NCBI GenBank assembly: GCA_001940705.1
Contig: MEHG01000008.1
Span: forward strand, 1-40,281
From: Candidatus Thorarchaeota archaeon AB_25
GTDB taxonomy: Archaea > Asgardarchaeota > Thorarchaeia > Thorarchaeales > Thorarchaeaceae
Reading direction: 5' to 3'
DNA: 40,281 nt
Program-made: the position numbers and the translations under genes
In this document: positions 9,093 to 17,663 of the stretch, in pieces
How the letters are laid out: the number at the start of each line of letters is the position of its first letter
How positions within the stretch are numbered: the first letter of the stretch is position 1
The notes under the pieces: generated by a model
Seen by the model: the letters and a program-made list of their open reading frames with translations, nothing else
The model's database searches: none
Told to the model about the DNA's origin: nothing

Positions 9093-10905
9093 TCCAATCT
9101 GGGACTTCTACTGTGTCTGTGTCGAGATCGAGTGTCCAAGTTGTTCCATTATTATCGCTTGTTGTAGGCATTCCGAATCCATGTTTCTCGAAGAGGTCTG
9201 CGGCAGGAGGATTCTTTTTTGTTGGAATATACTCACCTATGATTCTCTTAGCTTTTTTAGCCCGGGCGTCAGACACTATCCTAGCGAGAAGGGCAGTTTC
9301 TGCAGACCGACCAATGACTCTGCAGCTCATGAGGAGGGAGTCGATCCACCAGTCATCATCCTTCATTTTGACAATCGCCACACCTACGACTCCTTCATCA
9401 CCAAACTTGTCCGTCACTGCCATGCTGTAGACAATCGAATCAGTGTCCTCACGAAATTGACGGACTTCAGCATCAGTGTATCTTCGAGTTGTGAGGTTGA
9501 ATTGGTTGGTCTTTCCGATAAGCTGAACAACACGAGGTGTGTCAAAATCGTCTACAGGCTGTATCTTCACCTTTAGATCCAATGTTCTGAGAAAGTCCTC
9601 GATAGACTCCGCGCTCTGCTCAAGCTCAGTCCTCTTACGTTTCCCTGCATACATCTCACCCCTTACTAGATCTTCCTTTGTGAGAGAGAGAACGTCGAAG
9701 ACATTCAAATCCTCCAGAGTCTTTCGATAGAGACGCGGGTTCTTCGGTAGATCAACAACCAGTACCGCGGGGTGGGTCTGAGAAACTTGCGCTCGTTCAA
9801 CAGGGTTGTCATCGAAGAATACCATGCTATCAAGCCCAATGTTGATCTCCTTGGCAAGATCAGCAATATTCGCGGCCTTGTTCTGCCAGTTGATTCTCAT
9901 AGCTGCAAAGTGCTCTTCTTTCAATACTTGATAGGGGTGTTCCTGAAACACCTTAATGGCATCATCGTAGTTGTTCTTGCTACAGATAGCAAGAATCACT
10001 CCTCGGTTGTAAAGGCTAAGGAGACCTCTCTGAAAATCAACATATTCGATTCCTGGCGATGTGTTACTCAGTTTAATGCCTTCTAGCCCATCCTCACCGA
10101 TTATCCCACCCCAGAGTGTGTTATCAAGGTCTAATACGATGCACTTCTTCGCACGACCCTTCAGTGCGCGGATATAACGAAGATACTCATCAGCCAAGAC
10201 TGGTGTGAAGTCTTCACTGAAGGGTACAGAACCTCGATACCATGTGTTCCAATTGATTACTCGGGATTTACCGAAGTCACCAGAGATTGCGTCAAGGTCC
10301 ACAATGAAGACACGATTACTCTTCATGAACCATCCTGCTAGCGCTTCATTTGCACTATCGAAGAACTTCTTCAATCCAATCTTCTGTTTGTTATCCACAA
10401 TCCCGAGGGGTGAAAAGACTGGAACAATGAAATTGTTAACAAGGATAAGCGCAGAGGTGTTTTTCTCCAGAACCTCAATGACAGATGCAATACTGGAAAC
10501 TAGGTCGTCCCTTAAACCAATGCGTTCATTTTCTGATGCCCTGACAAACTTGGATGAGAACATTTGATCCAACACAGATTCTGCATCCACAGACAATACG
10601 ATGATGTCAGGCTCAGCCTTGTAAAGGGGCGATTTCTGATCAAGAGCTTCTTGGCGATAGGTGTTAAACCCGCCAACGAAGGTGTGTGTTTGAAATCCAT
10701 CCAGTCTTGTTTTGATATCAAGACAAGCCGCTAAAGGTTCGAGTGTTGTAGAGCCAATTACAGCTAGGCGCAGGGTCTCTTTCTCATCCGAAACAGGAAA
10801 GTCTAGACTCCCAATCTTCTTGTAAGCGCTCCACAAGTTGAGATATGTAGGATTCTCTCGGACTAGTTGCAGAATCGCTTCGATATCCTGATTTGTATCC
10901 GTCAT
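9073..10905 (-). CDS. FkbH-like HAD-superfamily protein (glyceryl-ACP-forming type)
   Basis: HAD motif 'KKCIVLDLDNTLWGGIIGEDG', 'MVFFDDNPVERAQV', and a C-terminal GNAT-like region. Confidence 0.9.
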   Translation of the reverse strand: MTDTNQDIEAILQLVRENPTYLNLWSAYKKIGSLDFPVSDEKETLRLAVIGSTTLEPLAACLDIKTRLDGFQTHTFVGGFNTYRQEALDQKSPLYKAEPDIIVLSVDAESVLDQMFSSKFVRASENERIGLRDDLVSSIASVIEVLEKNTSALILVNNFIVPVFSPLGIVDNKQKIGLKKFFDSANEALAGWFMKSNRVFIVDLDAISGDFGKSRVINWNTWYRGSVPFSEDFTPVLADEYLRYIRALKGRAKKCIVLDLDNTLWGGIIGEDGLEGIKLSNTSPGIEYVDFQRGLLSLYNRGVILAICSKNNYDDAIKVFQEHPYQVLKEEHFAAMRINWQNKAANIADLAKEINIGLDSMVFFDDNPVERAQVSQTHPAVLVVDLPKNPRLYRKTLEDLNVFDVLSLTKEDLVRGEMYAGKRKRTELEQSAESIEDFLRTLDLKVKIQPVDDFDTPRVVQLIGKTNQFNLTTRRYTDAEVRQFREDTDSIVYSMAVTDKFGDEGVVGVAIVKMKDDDWWIDSLLMSCRVIGRSAETALLARIVSDARAKKAKRIIGEYIPTKKNPPAADLFEKHGFGMPTTSDNNGTTWTLDLDTDTVEVPDWIELQEG

Positions 10906-11345
10906 GAAACCTCACTCCTTGGGAGAATTTGCTTCACCGTTTCTTCCAGCAGTCCTCGAATCAGATTCACTTCCGATGAATGGGATTGGTCAACTGCAAG
11001 TGCGACTGCCACAGCATGCGATGATGAGTAGGACAGACTTACGTGTATGTCACGATTACAATCCTGATGAAGTATAACATATGGTGCTCCATCCTCATCA
11101 CGCAATATCTCAATGTTGCTCAGAGAAGCTCTGCAGTTTGAGTTTGTTGCCTTTAGGACCGCCTCTTTCCCGGCGAAGGTAGTTGCAAAATGGGGAGAGG
11201 GATTCGAGAATCCACGACAATATTCGAGCTCCCTCGCTGAGAAGACGCGGTCATAGAAAGGAGATTCAGTTTCAAGATTTCGAAACCGGTCTATCTCTAC
11301 TATGTCAGTGCCAATAGCAATATTGAGCTCATTTTCATCGGTCAA
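10902..11345 (-). CDS. acpS: Holo-ACP synthase / 4'-phosphopantetheinyl transferase
   Basis: 'IGTDIVEIDRFR', 'FAGKEAVLKATN', 'VSLSYSSSHAVAVAL'; overlaps fkbH by 4 nt. Confidence 0.85.
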   Translation of the reverse strand: MTDENELNIAIGTDIVEIDRFRNLETESPFYDRVFSARELEYCRGFSNPSPHFATTFAGKEAVLKATNSNCRASLSNIEILRDEDGAPYVILHQDCNRDIHVSLSYSSSHAVAVALAVDQSHSSEVNLIRGLLEETVKQILPRSEVS

Positions 11346-11396
11346 CGTGCTTCGGTTTCGAGAGAACCCGCCGCTCTTATAATCGTAATGACAGGA

Positions 11397-12827
11397 CTAG
11401 CCGAGCTTCTCCGAGTCAGTCTCGACCACTGCAGTAGACCAAGGATAGCGGTCAAGAATGCGAGTCATAAGACGATTAACTTTGCGTTCCTCAGAGGTCT
11501 CAGAGTATGCAAGTAGGATGACAAGACCACCTCTGGTACGTTTGAATTTCTGATACATTGTTTTCGATGTGTTTATCGAATCGCATACAATCATGACCTC
11601 AGCCTGCGGGATATCGAGGTCTCTCTCACCCACGGGGGACATGACTAGAACCTGAGTGTCATCATCTTCACGAAATGCCTTGAGCACCTCACCCTTGTCA
11701 CGGGTGGTCCCAGTTATTGTGAGGACTTTAAGACCTGCTTTCTCAAGAACATCCTTTGTCTGGGAGACCATCTCAAGATATGATGTCAGTACAACAGTTT
11801 TCTGATACTTCAGTGCAATCTTCAGTACTCGAATGGTCTTGGATGAGATGGTTGGCAAGGTCTTTCTAAGATCACTGAGATTGAAGTAGTGTTTAAGATA
11901 ATCGCCATGAAACATTCGTAAGAATCTCTTTGGAGGCATTGCATAGACATACTTTCGCAGCATGAGGAGACCGGAATATTGTCCTTTCAGTTCCTCAGTA
12001 ATTGGTAGTCGCTCCAACATGAGGTGAACTCTTCGAGCATCTCCATCAACAAGATGAAGATTGTCCTCCTCAGCCAACTCATTCATGATGTCCGTTCTTG
12101 TGTTTCTGATAAGCTCATCAATGACTTTGGAGATTGAACGAATCTTGGGGTCGTTCACTGTGCTGACTGTGAGAAATGTAGGCTCAAGATACTCCTCCAC
12201 GTCTGTATCGTAGAGGTCCTCCATAGTGATCAACTCAGCACCGGGGAAGAATTGCTTCAGAGTGTCGAGCTCTTTTCGAATCTCGACTTGTTCATTGTTG
12301 AAGACAGCGTGATCATCTCGTAGGGTACCGCTCATTCCGATGAGCCACTTTCCTTCTAAATACATGAGCAATGTAGGCCAGGGGAAAACAATGGCTGTTC
12401 GAGTGCTAGTCCGCCGAACCAGGGTGTCAACTTCATTGATGAGTACGATCTCGAAGGGTTCGAGTAATGATGGGTCCTTCTTGTACATTCCAGCAAGCAC
12501 CTGGGGTGTTGCCACGATGACTCGTTTTTCACGGAGTGTGTGAACACGTCTTCCAGAGGGGACCCTTGAAGAGAGTTCTCCCAAATCATCCTCGAGACCT
12601 CCATACTCACCTCTGAGATAATCGACGGTCTCAGCAAGGGATGACGAGGAATGAACGACGATGATAATCTTGGATTCAGGAAACTTCTCAGCCACTAATT
12701 GATGTGTTATAAAACGCTTACCTAGACCGCAGTCAAGCTCCAGAAGTAATGGTGTGCCCACTTTCTTCTCCACTTCATCGAGAATGTGAGTTTGATAACC
12801 TCTTGGAGTGTACTTGGTCTTCGACAT
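11397..12827 (-). CDS. Divergent SF2 helicase-like protein (Hef/FANCM-like or XPB-like)
   Basis: 'PRGYQTHILDEV', Walker A-like 'LDCGLGKRFI', 'VIVATPQVL', motif II-like 'LINEVDTL', motif III-like 'GMSGT', 'VLVMSPVGERDLDIPQAEVMIVCD'. Confidence 0.75.
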   Translation of the reverse strand: MSKTKYTPRGYQTHILDEVEKKVGTPLLLELDCGLGKRFITHQLVAEKFPESKIIIVVHSSSSLAETVDYLRGEYGGLEDDLGELSSRVPSGRRVHTLREKRVIVATPQVLAGMYKKDPSLLEPFEIVLINEVDTLVRRTSTRTAIVFPWPTLLMYLEGKWLIGMSGTLRDDHAVFNNEQVEIRKELDTLKQFFPGAELITMEDLYDTDVEEYLEPTFLTVSTVNDPKIRSISKVIDELIRNTRTDIMNELAEEDNLHLVDGDARRVHLMLERLPITEELKGQYSGLLMLRKYVYAMPPKRFLRMFHGDYLKHYFNLSDLRKTLPTISSKTIRVLKIALKYQKTVVLTSYLEMVSQTKDVLEKAGLKVLTITGTTRDKGEVLKAFREDDDTQVLVMSPVGERDLDIPQAEVMIVCDSINTSKTMYQKFKRTRGGLVILLAYSETSEERKVNRLMTRILDRYPWSTAVVETDSEKLG

Positions 12828-12881
12828 CGCATCCTCACGTCTGTCTAAGATGTTATGAACCCATCTAATGACAGGCAGAGT

Positions 12882-13964
12882 TTAGCTCTTAGTCTTCGCG
12901 AGGTCCTCTATGGTCTTACCGAACTCTTCGTACGGAATACGCCAACTTCCAGTTTCCTCACTGTACATATCAATCAAATGACAGTACCCCTTATGTTTTC
13001 CGTCCACGACAATCTGGACGAACATCTCATCAGTATACTGTTTCAGATTTCGGACGTATTTTAGGAAATCATTAGTTTCTGTCGATGGGAGGTGTATCTG
13101 TACCCAGAAATGACTATTGCTTTCCATCGTGATTTGGTGATAGTAAGGTAGCTTGTTGAACCAGATCAAGAGCTTTCGAGCATCCTTTGACTTGAAGAAA
13201 CAGAGGACTGTCATGCCAGAATCAAAAGGTTTCATGGAAAGCTTGTACCCTCTGATAATACCGGATTCCTCCAGTTTCTTGACACGATTGTGAACTTGTG
13301 GTTGAGAAAGGTCCAATATCTCACCCAATTCTCGAAGAGTGATCTCTGCGTTTTCTACCATGTGTCTCAGAATCAGAGTGTCCTTCGAGTCAAAACTCAC
13401 TGTCTGTGGAAACTCCTCCATGTCTAAGTCAATCTCTTTGGTCCTCTTCATTATCTTGGGAAGTGTATTTGACCACTTCTCCCAGTCCCAGGATTCAAGC
13501 TCGTCTAGCTTGGCTTCATATCTTTGGTAGTCTACAACATCGAACAAATAGTAGTCTTCAATGAGCCCCCTCTTCTTTAGATCTGCTGCTAGGTCCGGCA
13601 CTGTGCGGGGAGCATTGAGAGGATAGACTGTGTAGATGAAATATCCCTCATATTTCCCATATGTCGATGCATAGTAATAGAACGCAGGGATTTCATCCAG
13701 AATTTTCTTGAGTGTCGATTCGGTACCCGGCTTACTGGTTGCAATGAGGATGTATTCTGCTAGACCAAGTTTTCGCTCATGCGTTTGCACTTTAGCCTTG
13801 CAGAGGACACCTTTCTCTTTCAATTTCGTAATCCTATATCGGATGGTTCTACTCGGCTCGCCTAATCGCTCACTGAGTTCTCTAGTCGATACTTTTGTTC
13901 CAAGCTCTTCATAGGCTCGCAGGATTTCAAGGTCTAGGGGGTCAAGTGAGAACTTCAGCGACAT
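12882..13964 (-). CDS. Lrp/AsnC-like transcriptional regulator with two HTH domains
   Basis: 'LDLEILRAYEELGTKVSTRELSERLGEPSRTIRYRITKLKEKGVL' and 'KDTLILRHMVENAEITLRELGEILDLSQPQVHNRVKKLEESGIIRGY'. Confidence 0.85.
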   Translation of the reverse strand: MSLKFSLDPLDLEILRAYEELGTKVSTRELSERLGEPSRTIRYRITKLKEKGVLCKAKVQTHERKLGLAEYILIATSKPGTESTLKKILDEIPAFYYYASTYGKYEGYFIYTVYPLNAPRTVPDLAADLKKRGLIEDYYLFDVVDYQRYEAKLDELESWDWEKWSNTLPKIMKRTKEIDLDMEEFPQTVSFDSKDTLILRHMVENAEITLRELGEILDLSQPQVHNRVKKLEESGIIRGYKLSMKPFDSGMTVLCFFKSKDARKLLIWFNKLPYYHQITMESNSHFWVQIHLPSTETNDFLKYVRNLKQYTDEMFVQIVVDGKHKGYCHLIDMYSEETGSWRIPYEEFGKTIEDLAKTKS

Positions 13965-14117
13965 TGTGTGTGATCACCAGTCTTTCCAAATTACGTCGAA
14001 GACTATACTTATATTCTGGCAAACCTCTTTATAAGTAATCCTACCAGCAAGTTTCTTTACGGTTAACTATTGGCAGGATAGTAGCATATTTATTTGCCCA
14101 AATATCATCCTAAGGTT

Positions 14118-14146
14118 TGGCAACATTTATATACAAATGTATGCCA
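14118..14146. promoter_or_regulatory. Palindromic operator-like sequence overlapping a TATA box
   Basis: TGGCA-ACATTT-atatac-AAATGT-a-TGCCA around TTTATATAC (14126-14134), about 35 nt upstream of ATG 14169. Confidence 0.55.
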
Positions 14147-14168
14147 GATATTTAGTAGGTGCTTAAAA

Positions 14169-14282
14169 ATGGCATTCGCAAAATTAACCAAAAAAATCCG
14201 TGCTGAACCGGACTTGAAGGAGCTTCACAGACTGAAGTCACAGGTACGGACTGAAGTTTATAGAACCTCTTTCCAGCGGTAA
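14169..14282 (+). CDS. 37-aa basic protein
   Basis: MAFAKLTKKIRAEPDLKELHRLKSQVRTEVYRTSFQR*; TATA box upstream, hairpin terminator downstream. Confidence 0.5.
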   Translation: MAFAKLTKKIRAEPDLKELHRLKSQVRTEVYRTSFQR

Positions 14283-14328
14283 GCACTAGTCATCTATCTC
14301 GAGAGAAGGACCCACACTAGTGGCAAGG

Positions 14329-14349
14329 GTCGTGCGTATATCACGACCT
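14329..14349 (+). terminator. Hairpin followed by a pyrimidine-rich tract
   Basis: GGTCGTG-cgtatat-CACGACC followed by TCTCTTCCTCTTTATT. Confidence 0.5.
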
Positions 14350-14475
14350 CTCTTCCTCTTTATTGTAAAACGAGGGGCAGATGACGCCTCTCAGTAACAT
14401 ACCTGCTCGTGGTACTGTAGGTACAAGCGAGCCGACATATTTCACAAATTCCTCCTAGAACAGGAAGTGATCAAA

Positions 14476-14685
14476 ATGATTGTAACTCAACGTATAACCA
14501 GCTTTGGTAGAACTGTCATTGAGATTGTAACTCCAGCTAGAATCAAGAAGAGAAAACTTGAGGAGTACAAGGACGACTCGATTGAACTCCGTCGATACCT
14601 CGCTGCTGAGATTGCTAACAGAGAGTTTGAGCAGCATAAAGACAGAGCATTGACCGAGAATCACAGGGCGGGCTTTTTGAGATGA
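14476..14685 (+). CDS. Small basic hypothetical protein
   Basis: MIVTQRITSFGRTVIEIVTPARIKKRKLEEYKDDSIELRRYLAAEIANREFEQHKDRALTENHRAGFLR; the listed ORF begins at 14467. Confidence 0.5.
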   Translation: MIVTQRITSFGRTVIEIVTPARIKKRKLEEYKDDSIELRRYLAAEIANREFEQHKDRALTENHRAGFLR

Positions 14686-14712
14686 TTTATCTCACCCGCC
14701 ACCTTCTTTTTT
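14667..14712 (+). terminator. Strong hairpin plus T-tract overlapping the end of the small ORF
   Basis: GGCGGG-ctttttGAGATgatttATCTCa-CCCGCC then ACCTTCTTTTTTT. Confidence 0.75.
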
Positions 14713-15108
14713 TCAGATTATCCTCTTGAAGACCTTCGCCAGAGAAGGTCCCTTCACATGCAGATTAAACTCGTAGAATTGACCAAAGGGCACGATATGA
14801 ACATCATATTCACGGTCACGAAGTTTCGATGCAACCTCTTCTATTAATGATTCAGCAAAATCAGGATCTGCTTTGCTGTCGTCTAAGTGAGCAAATGAGT
14901 GAAGAGTAACTTCTTTGCAATCTAGCTTCTTTGCGAGCCACCGAATGTTCTTGACCATCTTTCGAAGAACACCTGCTCGGTGATCTTCGTCATCTTTCTC
15001 AGAATGGATCCAGACATGCAGTGACTCACCTATCTCCGTACGTTCCCCCGACGTCGACTCGTTTGGTCGATACCAGAAACTCTCTACGTACAGCATCAAA
15101 AGACGCAT
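14713..15108 (-). CDS. Stand-alone archaeal threonyl-tRNA synthetase editing (D-aminoacyl/Ser-tRNA deacylase-like) domain
   Basis: 'MRLLMLYVESFWYRP', 'VTLHSFAHLDDSKADPDFAESLIEEVASKLRDREYDVHIVPFGQFYEFNLHVKGPSLAKVFKRI' resembles the archaeal ThrRS N-terminal editing domain (PF08915 type). Confidence 0.7.
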   Translation of the reverse strand: MRLLMLYVESFWYRPNESTSGERTEIGESLHVWIHSEKDDEDHRAGVLRKMVKNIRWLAKKLDCKEVTLHSFAHLDDSKADPDFAESLIEEVASKLRDREYDVHIVPFGQFYEFNLHVKGPSLAKVFKRII

Positions 15109-15178
15109 CAACACCACCTCGATATTATTGAAGATCTTCAGACTTTCACCATTTAATGGTAGATCAGCCCATCTTAAT

Positions 15179-16057
15179 TCATGTTTTCTTCAGACTATTA
15201 TTCGTTTTCTTCCGTTTTTCATCCTCAACATCCATGACAGGAGGCCCACCAATCGGTTTGTGCAACCTCTCCGCCTTGGAACCAGGTCTTCGAGGAATCG
15301 CTTTCCCATGAACCCAAATTGTATTGTCTGGTACGTGACCATCTTTTGGAACAACAGTATTTGCACCTATGAGCACATTGTCGCCAATGACGGCTCCAGG
15401 AAAGATAATCGCATATCCACCCACTGTAACATTGTTTCCGATTCTAGCTTCCTTGAGATATAGACCTTCATCCTCGTAAACATGCCCAGTGAGTACTGAA
15501 CCAAATCCGAGGAATGTATTGTTGCCAACAATTGTACGTTCCGGATTCATTAGAACCGCGTTGCCAACAATGGAGTTCCTTCCAATTCTTGCTCCAAAGA
15601 GAGTATGTAGTGCTCTAATTTTAAGAAACATTGAGAAGAAACCAGCAAAATATGGGTATAGTCTGTAGTATACCTGATAAAATTCGTGTATAAGCCATGC
15701 CTCTGATTCTCTAGAATAGTGACCATCCTCAAGATGAGGTATACCTCTACGTGAAATCTTGAAGAAACCCAATAGAAAGGCAAGAAACACACCATAGCTG
15801 ATCAATGCGAGTGGTACGAAGAGAATGAGGAGCCACCAATACTGGAGCGCAAATGCAGGAATCCATTCTGAAAAAGTACTGATGACAAAATTATGAATGA
15901 GTGAGAAGGGCCAAATGGTGTTAAGAAAAATCGTAAAGTTCTGAACGATAATTGCAAAGAGAAGTATCGCAGGAATTGCAGAAAGTGTCAGACTGATCAT
16001 AATGGAGAATATGAGGTACATAGCATAAGCTATCGTGCTAGCTTTCATCATCAACAC
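15179..16057 (-). CDS. Membrane-anchored hexapeptide-repeat acyltransferase-like protein
   Basis: N-terminal TM helices, then 'GARIGRNSIVGNAVLMNPERTIVGNNTFLGFGSVLTGH...ARIGNNVTVGGYAIIFPGAVIGDNVLIGANTVVPKDG'. Confidence 0.8.
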   Translation of the reverse strand: MLMMKASTIAYAMYLIFSIMISLTLSAIPAILLFAIIVQNFTIFLNTIWPFSLIHNFVISTFSEWIPAFALQYWWLLILFVPLALISYGVFLAFLLGFFKISRRGIPHLEDGHYSRESEAWLIHEFYQVYYRLYPYFAGFFSMFLKIRALHTLFGARIGRNSIVGNAVLMNPERTIVGNNTFLGFGSVLTGHVYEDEGLYLKEARIGNNVTVGGYAIIFPGAVIGDNVLIGANTVVPKDGHVPDNTIWVHGKAIPRRPGSKAERLHKPIGGPPVMDVEDEKRKKTNNSLKKT

Positions 16058-16156
16058 TTCTGGAAGACTGTCATCGGTTCTTCTTTTGACTTTGTATTAT
16101 AGCTTTACCACGAGGCAAGACCACTTAGAAAGAGATATAGATGAAACATAGTGGAC

Positions 16157-16169
16157 TCGTGTAACACGA
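16157..16169. promoter_or_regulatory. Perfect palindrome TCGTGT-a-ACACGA upstream of the flavoprotein gene
   Basis: 13-nt palindrome ending 15 nt upstream of ATG 16185. Confidence 0.3.
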
Positions 16170-16184
16170 CGGAGCACCTTCACG

Positions 16185-17414
16185 ATGACATATGATGTGA
16201 TTATTGCCGGGACAGGTCCAGCCGGACTCATGACGGCTGAAAAGACAACCAGCTACGGTCTGAAGACCCTGGTCCTGGAGAAACGTCAAGGTGTGACTTA
16301 CTCTCTCATGGGCGAATTGGTCACTGACAAAGCTCTGAACTTTTTACGAGTCAAACCAGACTCAGAGTACATCGGAAACAAGTACACTTCAATCGTGGGA
16401 GAGAGCCTAGATACTGGATCCAATATTGTTGTTGACAGGACCCTACTCGGTAATTCATATCTCTTCGATGAGGATAATTGTCAAGAGTTGATGAGAGACC
16501 GTGCACTCTCAGACGGTGCAGAGTTCAGATACAAGGCTCGAGTTGGCTCAGTCGTCAAAGAGGGTGATTCCGTGGTGGGTGTGAAGTATAACCAGAGTGA
16601 GGAGGAGCGAGCCAACTTGACAGTTGGTGCCGATGGTTCTTTCAGTAGGGTCTCCGAGACCGCTGGATTCACACATCCAAAATGGTTACTCAGCTATGGG
16701 TACAGATTCAAGCTCACCAACTGCAAGAATGTGGACCCGAATGTTGCATACTTCTACGTTGGCAAAGACGTGGGCCTAGGTTATCTGTGGTTGTATCCGA
16801 GATCTGAAACAGAGGTCAATCTCGGAATTGGTCGGGTGCCCTCATCAAAGACCAACTGGCATGCACTCCCTCCGATGCAGGACGTCCTGAGGAAGTACAT
16901 GAAGGAGCATCCCGAAACTCAGAACGCGAAGATTGCTGCTGTGAATGGCGGTGTTGTTCCTTGTGCAGGGATTATTCCAAGGTTCACTGATGCAGGCGTC
17001 GCGCTATGCGGAAATTCTGCGGGACAAGTTTCGTCTATAGTCGGAGGAGGGGTAACCACCTGTTTCCACGCAGGCCAAGTTCTTGCAAAACATGCAAAGC
17101 GAATGGTAGACTCTGGCGACTTTTCAAAGAAGAGTGTCGGTGAATACGAAAAAGAGTATAGGAAGTCAAAACTAGCCTCTAACATCACTAACACAGGGAA
17201 AGGCATGTGGGCGGTTTCAAAGTACGCTATGCACAACGACCCGATAGCTGCTGCAGAGATTGTGCTTGGACAACTCGATGCTAAGACTCTGAACGAACTA
17301 ATCCAAGGACACGCAAGCGTAGCCACGATAATGACCCTCATGTCTGACTTTCTACCAATGGTGGCTAAAATCGGAGTAGGATATCTTCGAGCAATCGCCG
17401 TGAGTGGCTTTTAA
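16185..17414 (+). CDS. Geranylgeranyl reductase family FAD-dependent oxidoreductase
   Basis: 'DVIIAGTGPAGLMTAEKTTSYGLKTLVLEKR', 'LTVGADGSFSRVSETAG', 'YGYRFKLTN...YFYVGKDVGLGYLWLYPRSETEVNLGIG', 'GVALCGNSAGQVSSIVGGGVTTCFHAG'. Confidence 0.85.
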   Translation: MTYDVIIAGTGPAGLMTAEKTTSYGLKTLVLEKRQGVTYSLMGELVTDKALNFLRVKPDSEYIGNKYTSIVGESLDTGSNIVVDRTLLGNSYLFDEDNCQELMRDRALSDGAEFRYKARVGSVVKEGDSVVGVKYNQSEEERANLTVGADGSFSRVSETAGFTHPKWLLSYGYRFKLTNCKNVDPNVAYFYVGKDVGLGYLWLYPRSETEVNLGIGRVPSSKTNWHALPPMQDVLRKYMKEHPETQNAKIAAVNGGVVPCAGIIPRFTDAGVALCGNSAGQVSSIVGGGVTTCFHAGQVLAKHAKRMVDSGDFSKKSVGEYEKEYRKSKLASNITNTGKGMWAVSKYAMHNDPIAAAEIVLGQLDAKTLNELIQGHASVATIMTLMSDFLPMVAKIGVGYLRAIAVSGF

Positions 17415-17440
17415 AAAAAAGAGAGAATCAAGGAGGAGTT

Positions 17441-17475
17441 GAAGCAGGGGCGCCCCCCGCGTCCACCTGCTTCAT
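17441..17475. terminator. 9-bp perfect stem-loop downstream of the flavoprotein gene
   Basis: TGAAGCAGG (17441-17449)/CCTGCTTCA (17467-17475). Confidence 0.5.
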
Positions 17476-17530
17476 TTGCCCTGTACCATGCCCGTAGTGT
17501 GCGATTACCGTAAAGCATACGCACCCGGAG

Positions 17531-17551
17531 TTAGCAGCGGACAGCTGCTAA
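17531..17551. repeat. Inverted repeat TTAGCAG/CTGCTAA upstream of the regulator cassette
   Basis: TTAGCAG-cggacag-CTGCTAA, about 20 bp before an AT-rich TATA-like run (CATATATATATC). Confidence 0.5.
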
Positions 17552-17663
17552 GAAAGTTATAGTATGATGAGCATATATATATCGCGTGGTTGTATACAGT
17601 CATAAAGTTAGTAAGTTGATGATTTTTGAGCGTTACTCAGGACTGAGTAAAGAGGGATGTTCT

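Noticed and set aside
9029-10567. Several plus-strand ORFs opposite fkbH
   Set aside because: Low-complexity antisense shadows of a clear FkbH coding sequence.
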